64,000 bases of DNA from Chryseobacterium gambrini (GTDB lineage Bacteria > Bacteroidota > Bacteroidia > Flavobacteriales > Weeksellaceae), in NCBI RefSeq assembly GCF_900156825.1, contig NZ_FTOV01000003.1, forward strand, positions 434,001-498,000, in the 5' to 3' direction. The position numbers and the translations under genes are program-made. Shown here in pieces: positions 44,593-51,219 of this stretch. The notes under the pieces are model-generated. The model ran no database searches. It worked only from the letters and a program-made list of their open reading frames with translations, and was not told where the DNA came from. The first letter of the stretch is position 1. The number at the start of each line of letters is the position of its first letter.

Positions 44593-45831
44593 ATGTTTCA
44601 AAAAATATTATCTGTAATAGTTTTCTCTTTTTTCAATCTTATTTTCTCCCAGCAATATTCGTGGAATACTCAAGGGATTACCGTTGCCGGAGGAAACGGA
44701 GCGGGCGGTGCAAATAACCAGCTTAATTTTCCTTACTCTGTTTTTATTGATAGCAGCAGCAATCTATACATTACAGACACCCAAAACCATAGAATTGTAA
44801 AATGGGATTCGGCATTAAATCAGGGAGTTACTGTTGCCGGAGGAAATGGTTCGGGAGGCAATTCCAATCAGCTTAATACTCCTACTTGTGTTTGGGTAGA
44901 CGATAATAAGAATATCTATGTTCTGGATTCGTTTAATGCAAGAATTCAAAAGTGGGAACCCAATGCCGTAACAGGAATTACTGTGGCCGGAGGAAATGGA
45001 GAAGGAGCAGCACTTAATCAACTAAACAAGCCCGGTGGATTTTATCTCAGAGGAAACACCTTCTATATTGTTGATGCAGGAAACAGCAGAATTGTGAAAT
45101 GGGCAATAGGAGATTCTTCCGGAACTTTGGCTGCTGCGGGTACTTATGGCGCAAATGCAGATCAGTTAGCCAATCCTTCTGTTAACGGAACCATCTATGT
45201 AGATAACAATGAGAATCTTTATGTAACAGATTATATTAACAACAGGGTACAGAAATTTTCTTCAGGCAGTACAAATGCAGTAACAGTTGCGGGAGGCAAT
45301 GGCTCCGGAACCGCTAATAATCAAATGAAAGCACCCAACGGTATTTTTATGATGAACGACGGAACAATGATTATTGCTGAATACACAGGAAGAAGAATCC
45401 TTTCCTGGAAAGAAGGACAGACCAGTGGAAATGTGATTGCAGGAGGAAACGGCAATGGAAGTGGAGCAGATCAGTTCAAAAGTCCAAGAGGAGTTTTTGT
45501 GGCGCCAAACGGAGATCTTTATGTTACAGACATGGGAAACCACCGCATCCAGAAATTTATCTTCAACGGAACACTTTCTACTCAGGATGAGATTAAGCAT
45601 ACCGTTTCCAGTTCCATATATCCTAATCCGGCAGATGAGGTCATTCATATAACTGCGAAATATCAGATTGAAAGCATCAAAATTTTTGATGGTTCAGGGA
45701 GAGATGTTACAGGAAACAATTCCGTTCAAAACAATTCTGTACTTACCGTTCAGAGTTTAGAACCGGGAGTATACTTCCTTCAGCTTTTTGGGAAAAAAGA
45801 ACATGAAACTTTAAAATTTATCAAAAAATAA
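44593..45831 (+). CDS. NHL-repeat protein with type IX secretion sorting domain
   Basis: Read from ATG 44593 (MFQKILSVIVFSFFNLIFSQ, a good signal peptide), a 412-residue protein. Six or more NHL/beta-propeller repeats of about 50 residues each carry VAGGNGxGxxxNQLxxPxxxxVD and YVTDxxNxRIxKW-type motifs. From about 335 a T9SS type-A tail follows (SSIYPNPADEVIHI ... SLEPGVYFLQLFGKKEHETLKFIKK). It should be secreted across the outer membrane and attached to the surface. Ligand is unknown. MbnP-like gene follows by 41 bp, and the cassette downstream runs in the same direction. Confidence 0.85.
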   Translation: MFQKILSVIVFSFFNLIFSQQYSWNTQGITVAGGNGAGGANNQLNFPYSVFIDSSSNLYITDTQNHRIVKWDSALNQGVTVAGGNGSGGNSNQLNTPTCVWVDDNKNIYVLDSFNARIQKWEPNAVTGITVAGGNGEGAALNQLNKPGGFYLRGNTFYIVDAGNSRIVKWAIGDSSGTLAAAGTYGANADQLANPSVNGTIYVDNNENLYVTDYINNRVQKFSSGSTNAVTVAGGNGSGTANNQMKAPNGIFMMNDGTMIIAEYTGRRILSWKEGQTSGNVIAGGNGNGSGADQFKSPRGVFVAPNGDLYVTDMGNHRIQKFIFNGTLSTQDEIKHTVSSSIYPNPADEVIHITAKYQIESIKIFDGSGRDVTGNNSVQNNSVLTVQSLEPGVYFLQLFGKKEHETLKFIKK

Positions 45832-45872
45832 ATACTAAACAATAATAATTTTTACAATTAAATTTAATCAAA

Positions 45873-46700
45873 ATGAAAATTTACAAATTCTTATCATTAC
45901 TCTTCGTAGCAATTACATTACTTACCGTTTCATCTTGCAGCAATAATGACGATGAAGAAGTTCTGGACACGACTCCGGGAAATTTACAGCTAAAATTCGA
46001 AAATGGATTCAATAATTTGGGAGACATTGTGCTGAACCAGACCACACAAACTTCCGTTAACGGACAAAAACACCAGTTTTCAACCCTGAAATATGTCATC
46101 AGCAACGTCACTTTAATCGATGAAAACGGAGGAGAATTCAAATACCATTACAACGATCCCGACAACGGAGCGTTTATCATAGATCAGGCAGAAGCTGTTG
46201 CCGGAATTAATTACATCAACCTGAAAGAAATTCCTAAAAATAATTACAAAAAAGTAAGAATCGGTTTAGGCATCAGTCAGTCAGCTTATCTTTTGGGGCA
46301 AAGCGGACAGGGCGTTTTCTGGCAGAAAGCAAAAACTGCGGGAATGGCTTGGTCTTGGGCTGCAGGATACATCTTCACAAAACTTGAAGGCAAATACGGA
46401 ACCTCTTCACCGAATAAAGAATTCATGAACCACTGCGGAAACATGGGCAATACTTCAGCCAACAATACACCCGATCTTTACCGTGAAATCATCCTTGACT
46501 TTCCTACAACAGCGAGAGTTTCAAAAGAAATTACCCCTTCCGTTCATATTCTGGCAGATTTTAATCAATATTTAAGCGGACAAACTGCTTTAACATTGGA
46601 CAGTTCCAACGATATGGCAATGGGATCGAACCAACATCTGGTGAATGTGACGAACAATATTTCAAAAATGTTTAAAGTAGACCACGTTCACAATGATTAA
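45873..46700 (+). CDS. MbnP-like copper-associated lipoprotein
   Basis: A 275-residue lipoprotein (lipobox VSSC, Cys22). TPGNLQLKFENGF and FSTLKYVISNVTLID open the domain, IGLGISQ lies mid-chain, and GMAWSWAAGYIFTKLEG at 157-173 is the Trp-rich motif of the MbnP family (W160, W162). A conserved late segment reads SVHILADFNQY, and the C-terminus is His-rich (DHVHND). In methanotrophs, MbnP is a periplasmic copper-binding protein whose tryptophan is oxidised to kynurenine by its dihaem partner MbnH. The overlap with the peroxidase gene by 8 bp strongly supports the pair here. Copper binding is inferred from family knowledge. Confidence 0.85.
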   Translation: MKIYKFLSLLFVAITLLTVSSCSNNDDEEVLDTTPGNLQLKFENGFNNLGDIVLNQTTQTSVNGQKHQFSTLKYVISNVTLIDENGGEFKYHYNDPDNGAFIIDQAEAVAGINYINLKEIPKNNYKKVRIGLGISQSAYLLGQSGQGVFWQKAKTAGMAWSWAAGYIFTKLEGKYGTSSPNKEFMNHCGNMGNTSANNTPDLYREIILDFPTTARVSKEITPSVHILADFNQYLSGQTALTLDSSNDMAMGSNQHLVNVTNNISKMFKVDHVHND

Positions 46701-47769
46701 TTGTTTTCAGCAATCCAAAAGAGGGCAATCCGGCTCTCTTTGGATTTTCCTGTTTTTTCTGGCTTTTGCATTAACTTCCTGCACAGGCGATGAGGTTATT
46801 GAACCTTTGCCAAAAGATGAAGCTTATCGTCTCGACAAACCTGCGGGTTTTCCGGACATCACTTTTGATATTACAGGAAATCCGGTCACGGTGAATGGAG
46901 TAGCATTGGGAAAAAAACTTTTTTATGAAGGGAAATTATCCAGAAATAACACCATCTCATGTGGATTCTGCCATATTCAGGAATATGCTTTTACGCACCA
47001 CGGTCACACAGTAAGTCATGGAATCGATGACAGATTAGGCATCCGAAATGCGCCGCCGATACAGAATATGGCTTTTCTGAAAAATTATACATGGGACGGA
47101 GTCGGTCACAATCTGGACGAAAGATCTTTGGTTCCCATCACCACAGATTTTGAGATGGACAGCTCTCTTCCTGAAGCGGTAGGAAAGTTAAATGCCGATG
47201 CGAGCTACAAGAAAATGTTTAAAGCAGCATTCGGGGATGAAAATATCACCGGTGAAAAAATTCTCAAAGCCATTTCCCAGTTTATGGCAACCATGATTTC
47301 CGCCGATTCAAAATACGACCGGATGAAAAAAGGAAATGCCGTTTTCACTGCTGAAGAAAATCAGGGGATGGCTCTGTTTCAGAATAAATGTGCGACTTGT
47401 CATTCGGGAGACTTATTTACCGATGAAAGTTATAGGAATACAGGAATGTATTATAATCCGCAGTTTGACGACAGAGGAAGATACCGTGTAACGCTGGACT
47501 GGAATGATAATATGAAATTTCGGGTTCCGAGTCTCAGAAATGTAGAATTTACAGCACCTTATATGCACGACGGAAGATTTTACAGTTTAGAAGCAGTCAT
47601 GAATTTTTATTCTGAAAATGTAGAAAACCAGCCTAATCTGGATCCGTTGCTGAAACAAAACGGACATATCGGGATTCCTATGACGGCTTTTGAAAAACAG
47701 AACACCATCGCATTTCTGAAAACGTTAAGTGACAAAAATTTTATAACGAATCCAAAATTTGCAGAATAA
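46693..47769 (+). CDS. MbnH-like dihaem cytochrome-c peroxidase
   Basis: A 358-residue lipoprotein-type protein (TSC lipobox, Cys30) with two haem c motifs, CGFCH at 90-94 and CATCH at 233-237, and the BCCP-family segments LGKKLFYEGKLSRNNTISC and FRVPSLRNVEFTAPYMHDGRFYSLEAVMNFY. It belongs to the dihaem peroxidase superfamily of MauG and MbnH. Given its overlap with the MbnP-like gene, its likely role is oxidative modification of that protein, not simple H2O2 removal. The start ATG lies within the last 8 bp of the upstream gene. It needs the cytochrome c maturation system, which is not in this window. Confidence 0.87.
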   Translation: MINCFQQSKRGQSGSLWIFLFFLAFALTSCTGDEVIEPLPKDEAYRLDKPAGFPDITFDITGNPVTVNGVALGKKLFYEGKLSRNNTISCGFCHIQEYAFTHHGHTVSHGIDDRLGIRNAPPIQNMAFLKNYTWDGVGHNLDERSLVPITTDFEMDSSLPEAVGKLNADASYKKMFKAAFGDENITGEKILKAISQFMATMISADSKYDRMKKGNAVFTAEENQGMALFQNKCATCHSGDLFTDESYRNTGMYYNPQFDDRGRYRVTLDWNDNMKFRVPSLRNVEFTAPYMHDGRFYSLEAVMNFYSENVENQPNLDPLLKQNGHIGIPMTAFEKQNTIAFLKTLSDKNFITNPKFAE

Positions 47770-47775
47770 TAAATC

Positions 47776-48717
47776 ATGAAGAAGATATTTTTAACATTGG
47801 GTTTAGCCGGATGTTTTTTTAGTCAGGCAAAAGAAATCCATGACAGTTTATTTATTCCCAAAGAACTCAATCCACTGTTCTTTGATGATTGTGATGCATG
47901 TGGCTGCGCCGCAGGAAACGGTTCTTCCGGCTTTGAATCTTTGCTGAATCCTCAGTTTATCGGGGTTAAATATTTTGCACAGCATTACAGAGCGAAAGAA
48001 AATTTATTCGTCAATGATCTGACGCAGGATCAGTATTTCAATACGGTTCAGCTTTGGGGAAAAATTCCGGTTGCTAAAAATGTAAGTGTGTATGCTAGTA
48101 TTCCGTTTCAGTTTCACACCAAGAAAACACTACAGGGAGATATAAAAATTGAAGGAATCGGGGATGCGAATGTGATGGGAATTTACCAGATCATCGATTC
48201 CAAAGATTCTTCCCATCAACTGAACGGAGGTTTCGGTGTGAAAATTCCGATCGGAAGATTCGATGAAAAAGGAATCACCGGAGTAAATCCCAGTTTTCAG
48301 CTCGGAACAGGAAGCTGGGATTATCAGATGGTTTTAAACTATAAATTTCAGAAAGATAAACTGGCAGTGTTGCTGAACACCGATTATACTTTAAAAACAG
48401 AAAATAAAAAACATTACCGTTTCGGAAACCAGTGGAATTATGCGGCAACAGGATTTTACAGACTCTGGAAAAATGAAAACAGCATTCTTTCAGGAAAATT
48501 TGGGATGCAGGGGGAAGTCTACGACTGGAACAGACAGTTCGGAGAAGTAATGCCTAAAACCGCCGGAAGCGCTTTGTACGGAAAGTTAGGTTTTGAAGCC
48601 TCCTACAAAAAATTCAGTTTGGGAAGTGAAGTAATGCTTCCTGCTTACACAAATCTTGCCGGAGGAGATATTGAAGCCAAATCACGGTTCAGTATTTTCG
48701 TAAATTTCGGAATTTAG
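47776..48717 (+). CDS. Outer-membrane beta-barrel protein with CxxCxC motif
   Basis: A 313-residue exported protein with a signal peptide ending near SQAKE. An N-terminal DDCDACGCAAGNGSSG segment holds C39, C42 and C44. From about residue 55 alternating strands follow (FIGVKYFAQHYRAKEN, VQLWGKIPVAKNVSVYASIPFQF, GGFGVKIPIGRF, SRFSIFVNFGI), typical of a 10- to 14-stranded outer-membrane barrel of the 'transporter' or MetA-pathway-like group. The cysteine cluster ahead of the barrel could present copper to it. It starts 6 bp after the MbnH-like gene, so the three form one operon, and a terminator follows. Substrate is inference. Confidence 0.78.
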   Translation: MKKIFLTLGLAGCFFSQAKEIHDSLFIPKELNPLFFDDCDACGCAAGNGSSGFESLLNPQFIGVKYFAQHYRAKENLFVNDLTQDQYFNTVQLWGKIPVAKNVSVYASIPFQFHTKKTLQGDIKIEGIGDANVMGIYQIIDSKDSSHQLNGGFGVKIPIGRFDEKGITGVNPSFQLGTGSWDYQMVLNYKFQKDKLAVLLNTDYTLKTENKKHYRFGNQWNYAATGFYRLWKNENSILSGKFGMQGEVYDWNRQFGEVMPKTAGSALYGKLGFEASYKKFSLGSEVMLPAYTNLAGGDIEAKSRFSIFVNFGI

Positions 48718-48739
48718 ATTTAAGATATTCATTCTCCTT

Positions 48740-48769
48740 AAAAACCTTCATTGTATAGTGAAGGTTTTT
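48740..48769 (+). terminator. Intrinsic terminator after the copper cassette
   Basis: AAAACCTTCA (48741-48750) pairs with TGAAGGTTTT (48759-48768) around an 8-nt loop, with more T's downstream. Confidence 0.85.
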
Positions 48770-48831
48770 GTTTTTTCAGATTTTAGAATATCGTAATGAA
48801 GGATGAGGTGAATTAAATAGTATGAATAAAC

Positions 48832-48861
48832 AAAAAAGAGATCCAATAATGAATCTCTTTT
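48832..48861 (-). terminator. Intrinsic terminator of the rpsT-tRNA transcript
   Basis: AAAAGAGAT (48834-48842) pairs with ATCTCTTTT (48853-48861). On the minus strand a U-run follows. It lies 1 bp past the 3' end of the second tRNA-Glu. Confidence 0.75.
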
Positions 48862-48862
48862 G

Positions 48863-48934
48863 TAGCCCGTAGGGGAATCGAACCCCTCTTACCAGAATGA
48901 AAATCTGAGGTCCTAACCGATAGACGAACGGGCC
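48863..48934 (-). tRNA. tRNA-Glu (UUC)
   Basis: A 72-nt cloverleaf on the minus strand. The acceptor GGCCCGT pairs with ACGGGCT (G1-U72 wobble), the T-loop reads GGTTCGATTCC and the anticodon loop TTTTCAT gives UUC for glutamate. CCA is not encoded. It is identical in sequence to the next tRNA upstream and follows it in the same transcript as rpsT. Confidence 0.95.
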
Positions 48935-49026
48935 ATCTAATTTCTGCGAATAATCGCAGGGTTAGTTTTTGTTTTTATAAGTTTCAACTCTTATTAATTA
49001 CCAGGTTAGAGTAGTAATTAAGTTTG

Positions 49027-49098
49027 TAGCCCGTAGGGGAATCGAACCCCTCTTACCAGAATGAAAATCTGAGGTCCTAACCGATAGACGAACGGGCC
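49027..49098 (-). tRNA. tRNA-Glu (UUC), identical copy
   Basis: 72 nt, same sequence as the copy at 48863-48934, anticodon UUC. It begins 11 bp after the rpsT stop, so it is most likely processed from the rpsT transcript. CCA is not encoded. Confidence 0.95.
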
Positions 49099-49109
49099 AA
49101 CTATACTTA

Positions 49110-49364
49110 TTAAGCTAGTTTATTAACGTGCTTAGTTAATTTGCTTTTCAAGTTAGCTGCTTTGTTTTTGTGGATAATATTTTTCTTAGCTAATTTATCC
49201 AACAAAGAGATAACTTTTGGCAATTGCTCTGCTGCAGCAGCCTTATCTTCTTCATTTCTTAACACTTTCATTGCTGTTCTAGCAGTCTTGTGGTAGTATC
49301 TGTTACGAAGTTTTCTTACTTCGTTTTGTCTGATTCTTTTTAATGCTGATTTATGATTTGCCAT
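49110..49364 (-). CDS. rpsT: 30S ribosomal protein S20
   Basis: An 84-residue basic protein from the ATG at 49364 ([32 protein letters not shown]). It is entirely helical with the S20 hallmark [31 protein letters not shown] start seven codons upstream would sit almost on the promoter, where TACTTTTG lies at 49383-49390, so the shorter form is chosen. S20 binds 16S rRNA in the 30S body. Two tRNA-Glu genes follow on the same strand. Confidence 0.97.
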   Translation of the reverse strand: MANHKSALKRIRQNEVRKLRNRYYHKTARTAMKVLRNEEDKAAAAEQLPKVISLLDKLAKKNIIHKNKAANLKSKLTKHVNKLA

Positions 49365-49382
49365 ATCGTTCAAATGTGAGTG

Positions 49383-49390
49383 CAAAAGTA
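49383..49390 (-). promoter_or_regulatory. Promoter -7 element for rpsT
   Basis: Minus strand TACTTTTG matches TAnnTTTG and lies about 18 bp before the rpsT ATG, giving a leader of roughly 15 nt. Confidence 0.6.
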
Positions 49391-49431
49391 AAAACTTTTT
49401 TTTTATCCTCCAAATTTATTTTTAAAAATTT

Positions 49432-49752
49432 TTAATTTTCTTCAGATAAATATTTTTTGAGTTTATCTATTGCCTGTTCTATTTTAATATTCTCTTCTTC
49501 TCTTTCTAATTTTTTGATGGTGCTCTTCAGCATTACCATCGCATTGTTCCATTCTCCAGTGGTATTGGTGAAGGTAAGTCCGTCAATCGTTACTTCAAAA
49601 GTGACCCTTTCTCCAGTCCTGTCAAGTCTGAAACTTATTTTATCATCACTGCCTGTTATCCCGTCTTCATTGATTTTTAAATCATAACTTTTTGGGTTAG
49701 AGTGGATTTTCTTAAAAAGCAATTTAGCTTCTTGTATTTTTAAATCCGGCAT
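49432..49752 (-). CDS. Hypothetical protein downstream of tRNA-Glu
   Basis: A 106-residue protein from the ATG at 49752 (MPDLKIQEAKLLFKKIHSNPKSYDLKINEDG). The frame stays open to 49797, but that part lies within the tRNA gene. It has an alpha/beta-looking core (ISFRLDRTGERVTFEVTIDGLTF) and a C-terminal coiled helix (MLKSTIKKLEREEENIKIEQAIDKLKKYL). There is no signal peptide or membrane segment, so it is cytosolic. The gene begins 13 bp after the tRNA-Glu 3' end and is probably transcribed with it. No family is recognised. Confidence 0.7.
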   Translation of the reverse strand: MPDLKIQEAKLLFKKIHSNPKSYDLKINEDGITGSDDKISFRLDRTGERVTFEVTIDGLTFTNTTGEWNNAMVMLKSTIKKLEREEENIKIEQAIDKLKKYLSEEN

Positions 49753-49765
49753 GATATAAATTTGG

Positions 49766-49837
49766 TAGCCTATAGGAGAATCGAACTCCTGTTGCAAGGA
49801 TGAAAACCTTGAGTCCTAACCACTAGACGAATAGGCC
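49766..49837 (-). tRNA. tRNA-Glu (UUC), divergent isodecoder
   Basis: A 72-nt cloverleaf on the minus strand: acceptor GGCCTAT with ATAGGCT, anticodon stem CAAGG/CCTTG with loop TTTTCAT (anticodon UUC), T-arm GGAGTTCGATTCTCC. It differs in every stem from the two copies at 48863 and 49027. The next three bases on the minus strand are CCA, so the 3' end could be encoded. Confidence 0.92.
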
Positions 49838-49851
49838 AAATTTTGAGGTTG

Positions 49852-49882
49852 CAAAAGTAATAATTAACTTTTTAACTTCAAA
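49852..49882 (-). promoter_or_regulatory. Promoter of the divergent tRNA-Glu unit
   Basis: On the minus strand TTTG (49882-49879) and TACTTTTG (49859-49852) are 19 bp apart, a full consensus match. It drives the tRNA-Glu at 49837 and probably the small gene beyond it. Confidence 0.75.
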
Positions 49883-49894
49883 ATTATTTTTTTA

Positions 49895-51181
49895 TTATTT
49901 GAAAACTTTTTGGATTACGGTATTCTTAATTCCTTTAGTCTCAAGATCTTTCTGCAATTTCACCGCATCCTCCAAAGTATATACTTTTCCGTAGGTATAA
50001 TAGAAAACGCCGCTTTCTTTGTTTCTTTCCACATCTTTAAGCGTCTGAAGAATGAAAGAATTTCCATTCAGTTTTTCGCCCACATAGAGTTCAATGGTGT
50101 AGTATCCGGTGCTTAATTTCTGGTTCGGCATGAATCCTACCGCATATGCATTACGGAATCCGGCATCTTTTGCGGTTTTAATGTTGATATCTCTTACAGA
50201 AGCAAGGTTGGTAACCCCGTAATAATATTTGTACTGTCCGTTCTCTTTAATAGGCAGAATGTAATTTAACCCTTTTAAAGCAGGATCGCCGTCGTTGTGT
50301 TTTTCAGGAGAACTCAACAGTAAGATTCGGAAATCATTTTTCAGCGCTACTTCCGCCAGTTTATCCGGTTCAGGTTTTTTCACCACTGCGGAAACACCCG
50401 ATTTTCTGTCGATCGCTTTTTTATAATCAATAATTGCCTGATAAATACTTTCGGAAATTTCATCCTGTCCTTTTTCAGAAGCCAGATAATGACTTTCTTC
50501 GGGATGATTGATGAATCCGGTTTCAATTAATACGGAAGGCATTGCATTCATACGCAGAACGTGCAGGTTTTTCTGGAACACACCGCGGGAACTTCTTTTA
50601 TCTTTATTTACAAAATTATTTTCTACCAATCCGCCCAGAAGAAGGCTGGATTCCAGATATTTGCTTTGCTGAAGTTTCAGGGCAATTAAAGATTCCGGAG
50701 AGCTTGCATCATAAGAACCGAAGGTCTGCTTATCTTTTTCATCCAGAAAGATCACATCATTTTCTCTTTTTGCCACTTCCAGATTGGTATCATTCTGATC
50801 CGGTCCCTGTACATAAGTTTCGGTTCCGTACGCGGTTGGTCTTTTGGAAGAATTACAGTGAATGGAAACAAAAAGATCCGCTTTGCTTCTGTTCGCAAGA
50901 TTGGTTCTGTCCGATAAAGAAGGATATTCGTCGATCTTTCGTGTATAGATTACCTTAAAATCTTTATTTTTTTCAAGCATTGCCCCCACTTTAAGCGTAA
51001 TGGCAAGCGTTACATCCTTTTCGGAGATCCTTCCGATATCAGTGTAGGTTCTGTTAGCTCCGTAATCACTTCCTCCATGTCCGGCGTCCAAAACAATGGT
51101 AAATTTCTTTTGCGAAAAAATAAAGTTGGTAAACAGGATGAAGAGAAATGATAAAATTATTTTAAAATTTACTTTGTGCAT
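49895..51181 (-). CDS. N-acetylmuramoyl-L-alanine amidase with C-terminal SPOR-like domain
   Basis: A 428-residue exported protein with signal peptide MHKVNFKIILSFLFILFTNFIFSQ. The Amidase_3 domain (about 27-255) has the zinc ligands H35 (LDAGHGG), E54 (ISEKD) and H108 (SIHCN), and the catalytic glutamate in VLIETGFINHPEE. Residues 345-428 form a SPOR-like repeat (GVFYYTYGKVYTLEDAVKLQKDLETKG) that should bind denuded septal peptidoglycan. It cleaves the amide bond between muramic acid and the stem peptide during cell separation. It is divergent from the LptD-like gene, sharing a short 38-bp gap. Confidence 0.92.
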   Translation of the reverse strand: MHKVNFKIILSFLFILFTNFIFSQKKFTIVLDAGHGGSDYGANRTYTDIGRISEKDVTLAITLKVGAMLEKNKDFKVIYTRKIDEYPSLSDRTNLANRSKADLFVSIHCNSSKRPTAYGTETYVQGPDQNDTNLEVAKRENDVIFLDEKDKQTFGSYDASSPESLIALKLQQSKYLESSLLLGGLVENNFVNKDKRSSRGVFQKNLHVLRMNAMPSVLIETGFINHPEESHYLASEKGQDEISESIYQAIIDYKKAIDRKSGVSAVVKKPEPDKLAEVALKNDFRILLLSSPEKHNDGDPALKGLNYILPIKENGQYKYYYGVTNLASVRDINIKTAKDAGFRNAYAVGFMPNQKLSTGYYTIELYVGEKLNGNSFILQTLKDVERNKESGVFYYTYGKVYTLEDAVKLQKDLETKGIKNTVIQKVFK

Positions 51182-51203
51182 CTTACAGTTTTAAAATTTA
51201 TAT

Positions 51204-51211
51204 TAATTTTG
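51204..51211 (+). promoter_or_regulatory. Promoter -7 element for lptD
   Basis: TAATTTTG matches TAnnTTTG. The predicted transcription start near 51215 leaves 32 nt to the TTG at 51247 or about 5 nt to the TTG at 51220. Confidence 0.45.
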
Positions 51212-51219
51212 AGCCTTAA

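Noticed and set aside
46693..47769. Ordinary bacterial cytochrome-c peroxidase
   Set aside because: The eight-base overlap with an MbnP-like gene makes the MbnH-type role more likely, although the enzymatic fold is shared.
49753..49797. N-terminal extension of the small gene into tRNA-Glu
   Set aside because: The extension is tRNA sequence. The ATG at 49752, just after the tRNA end, is the natural start.
50542..50958. A 138-codon plus-strand open frame within the amidase gene
   Set aside because: Antisense shadow of a well-supported amidase with no family similarity of its own.
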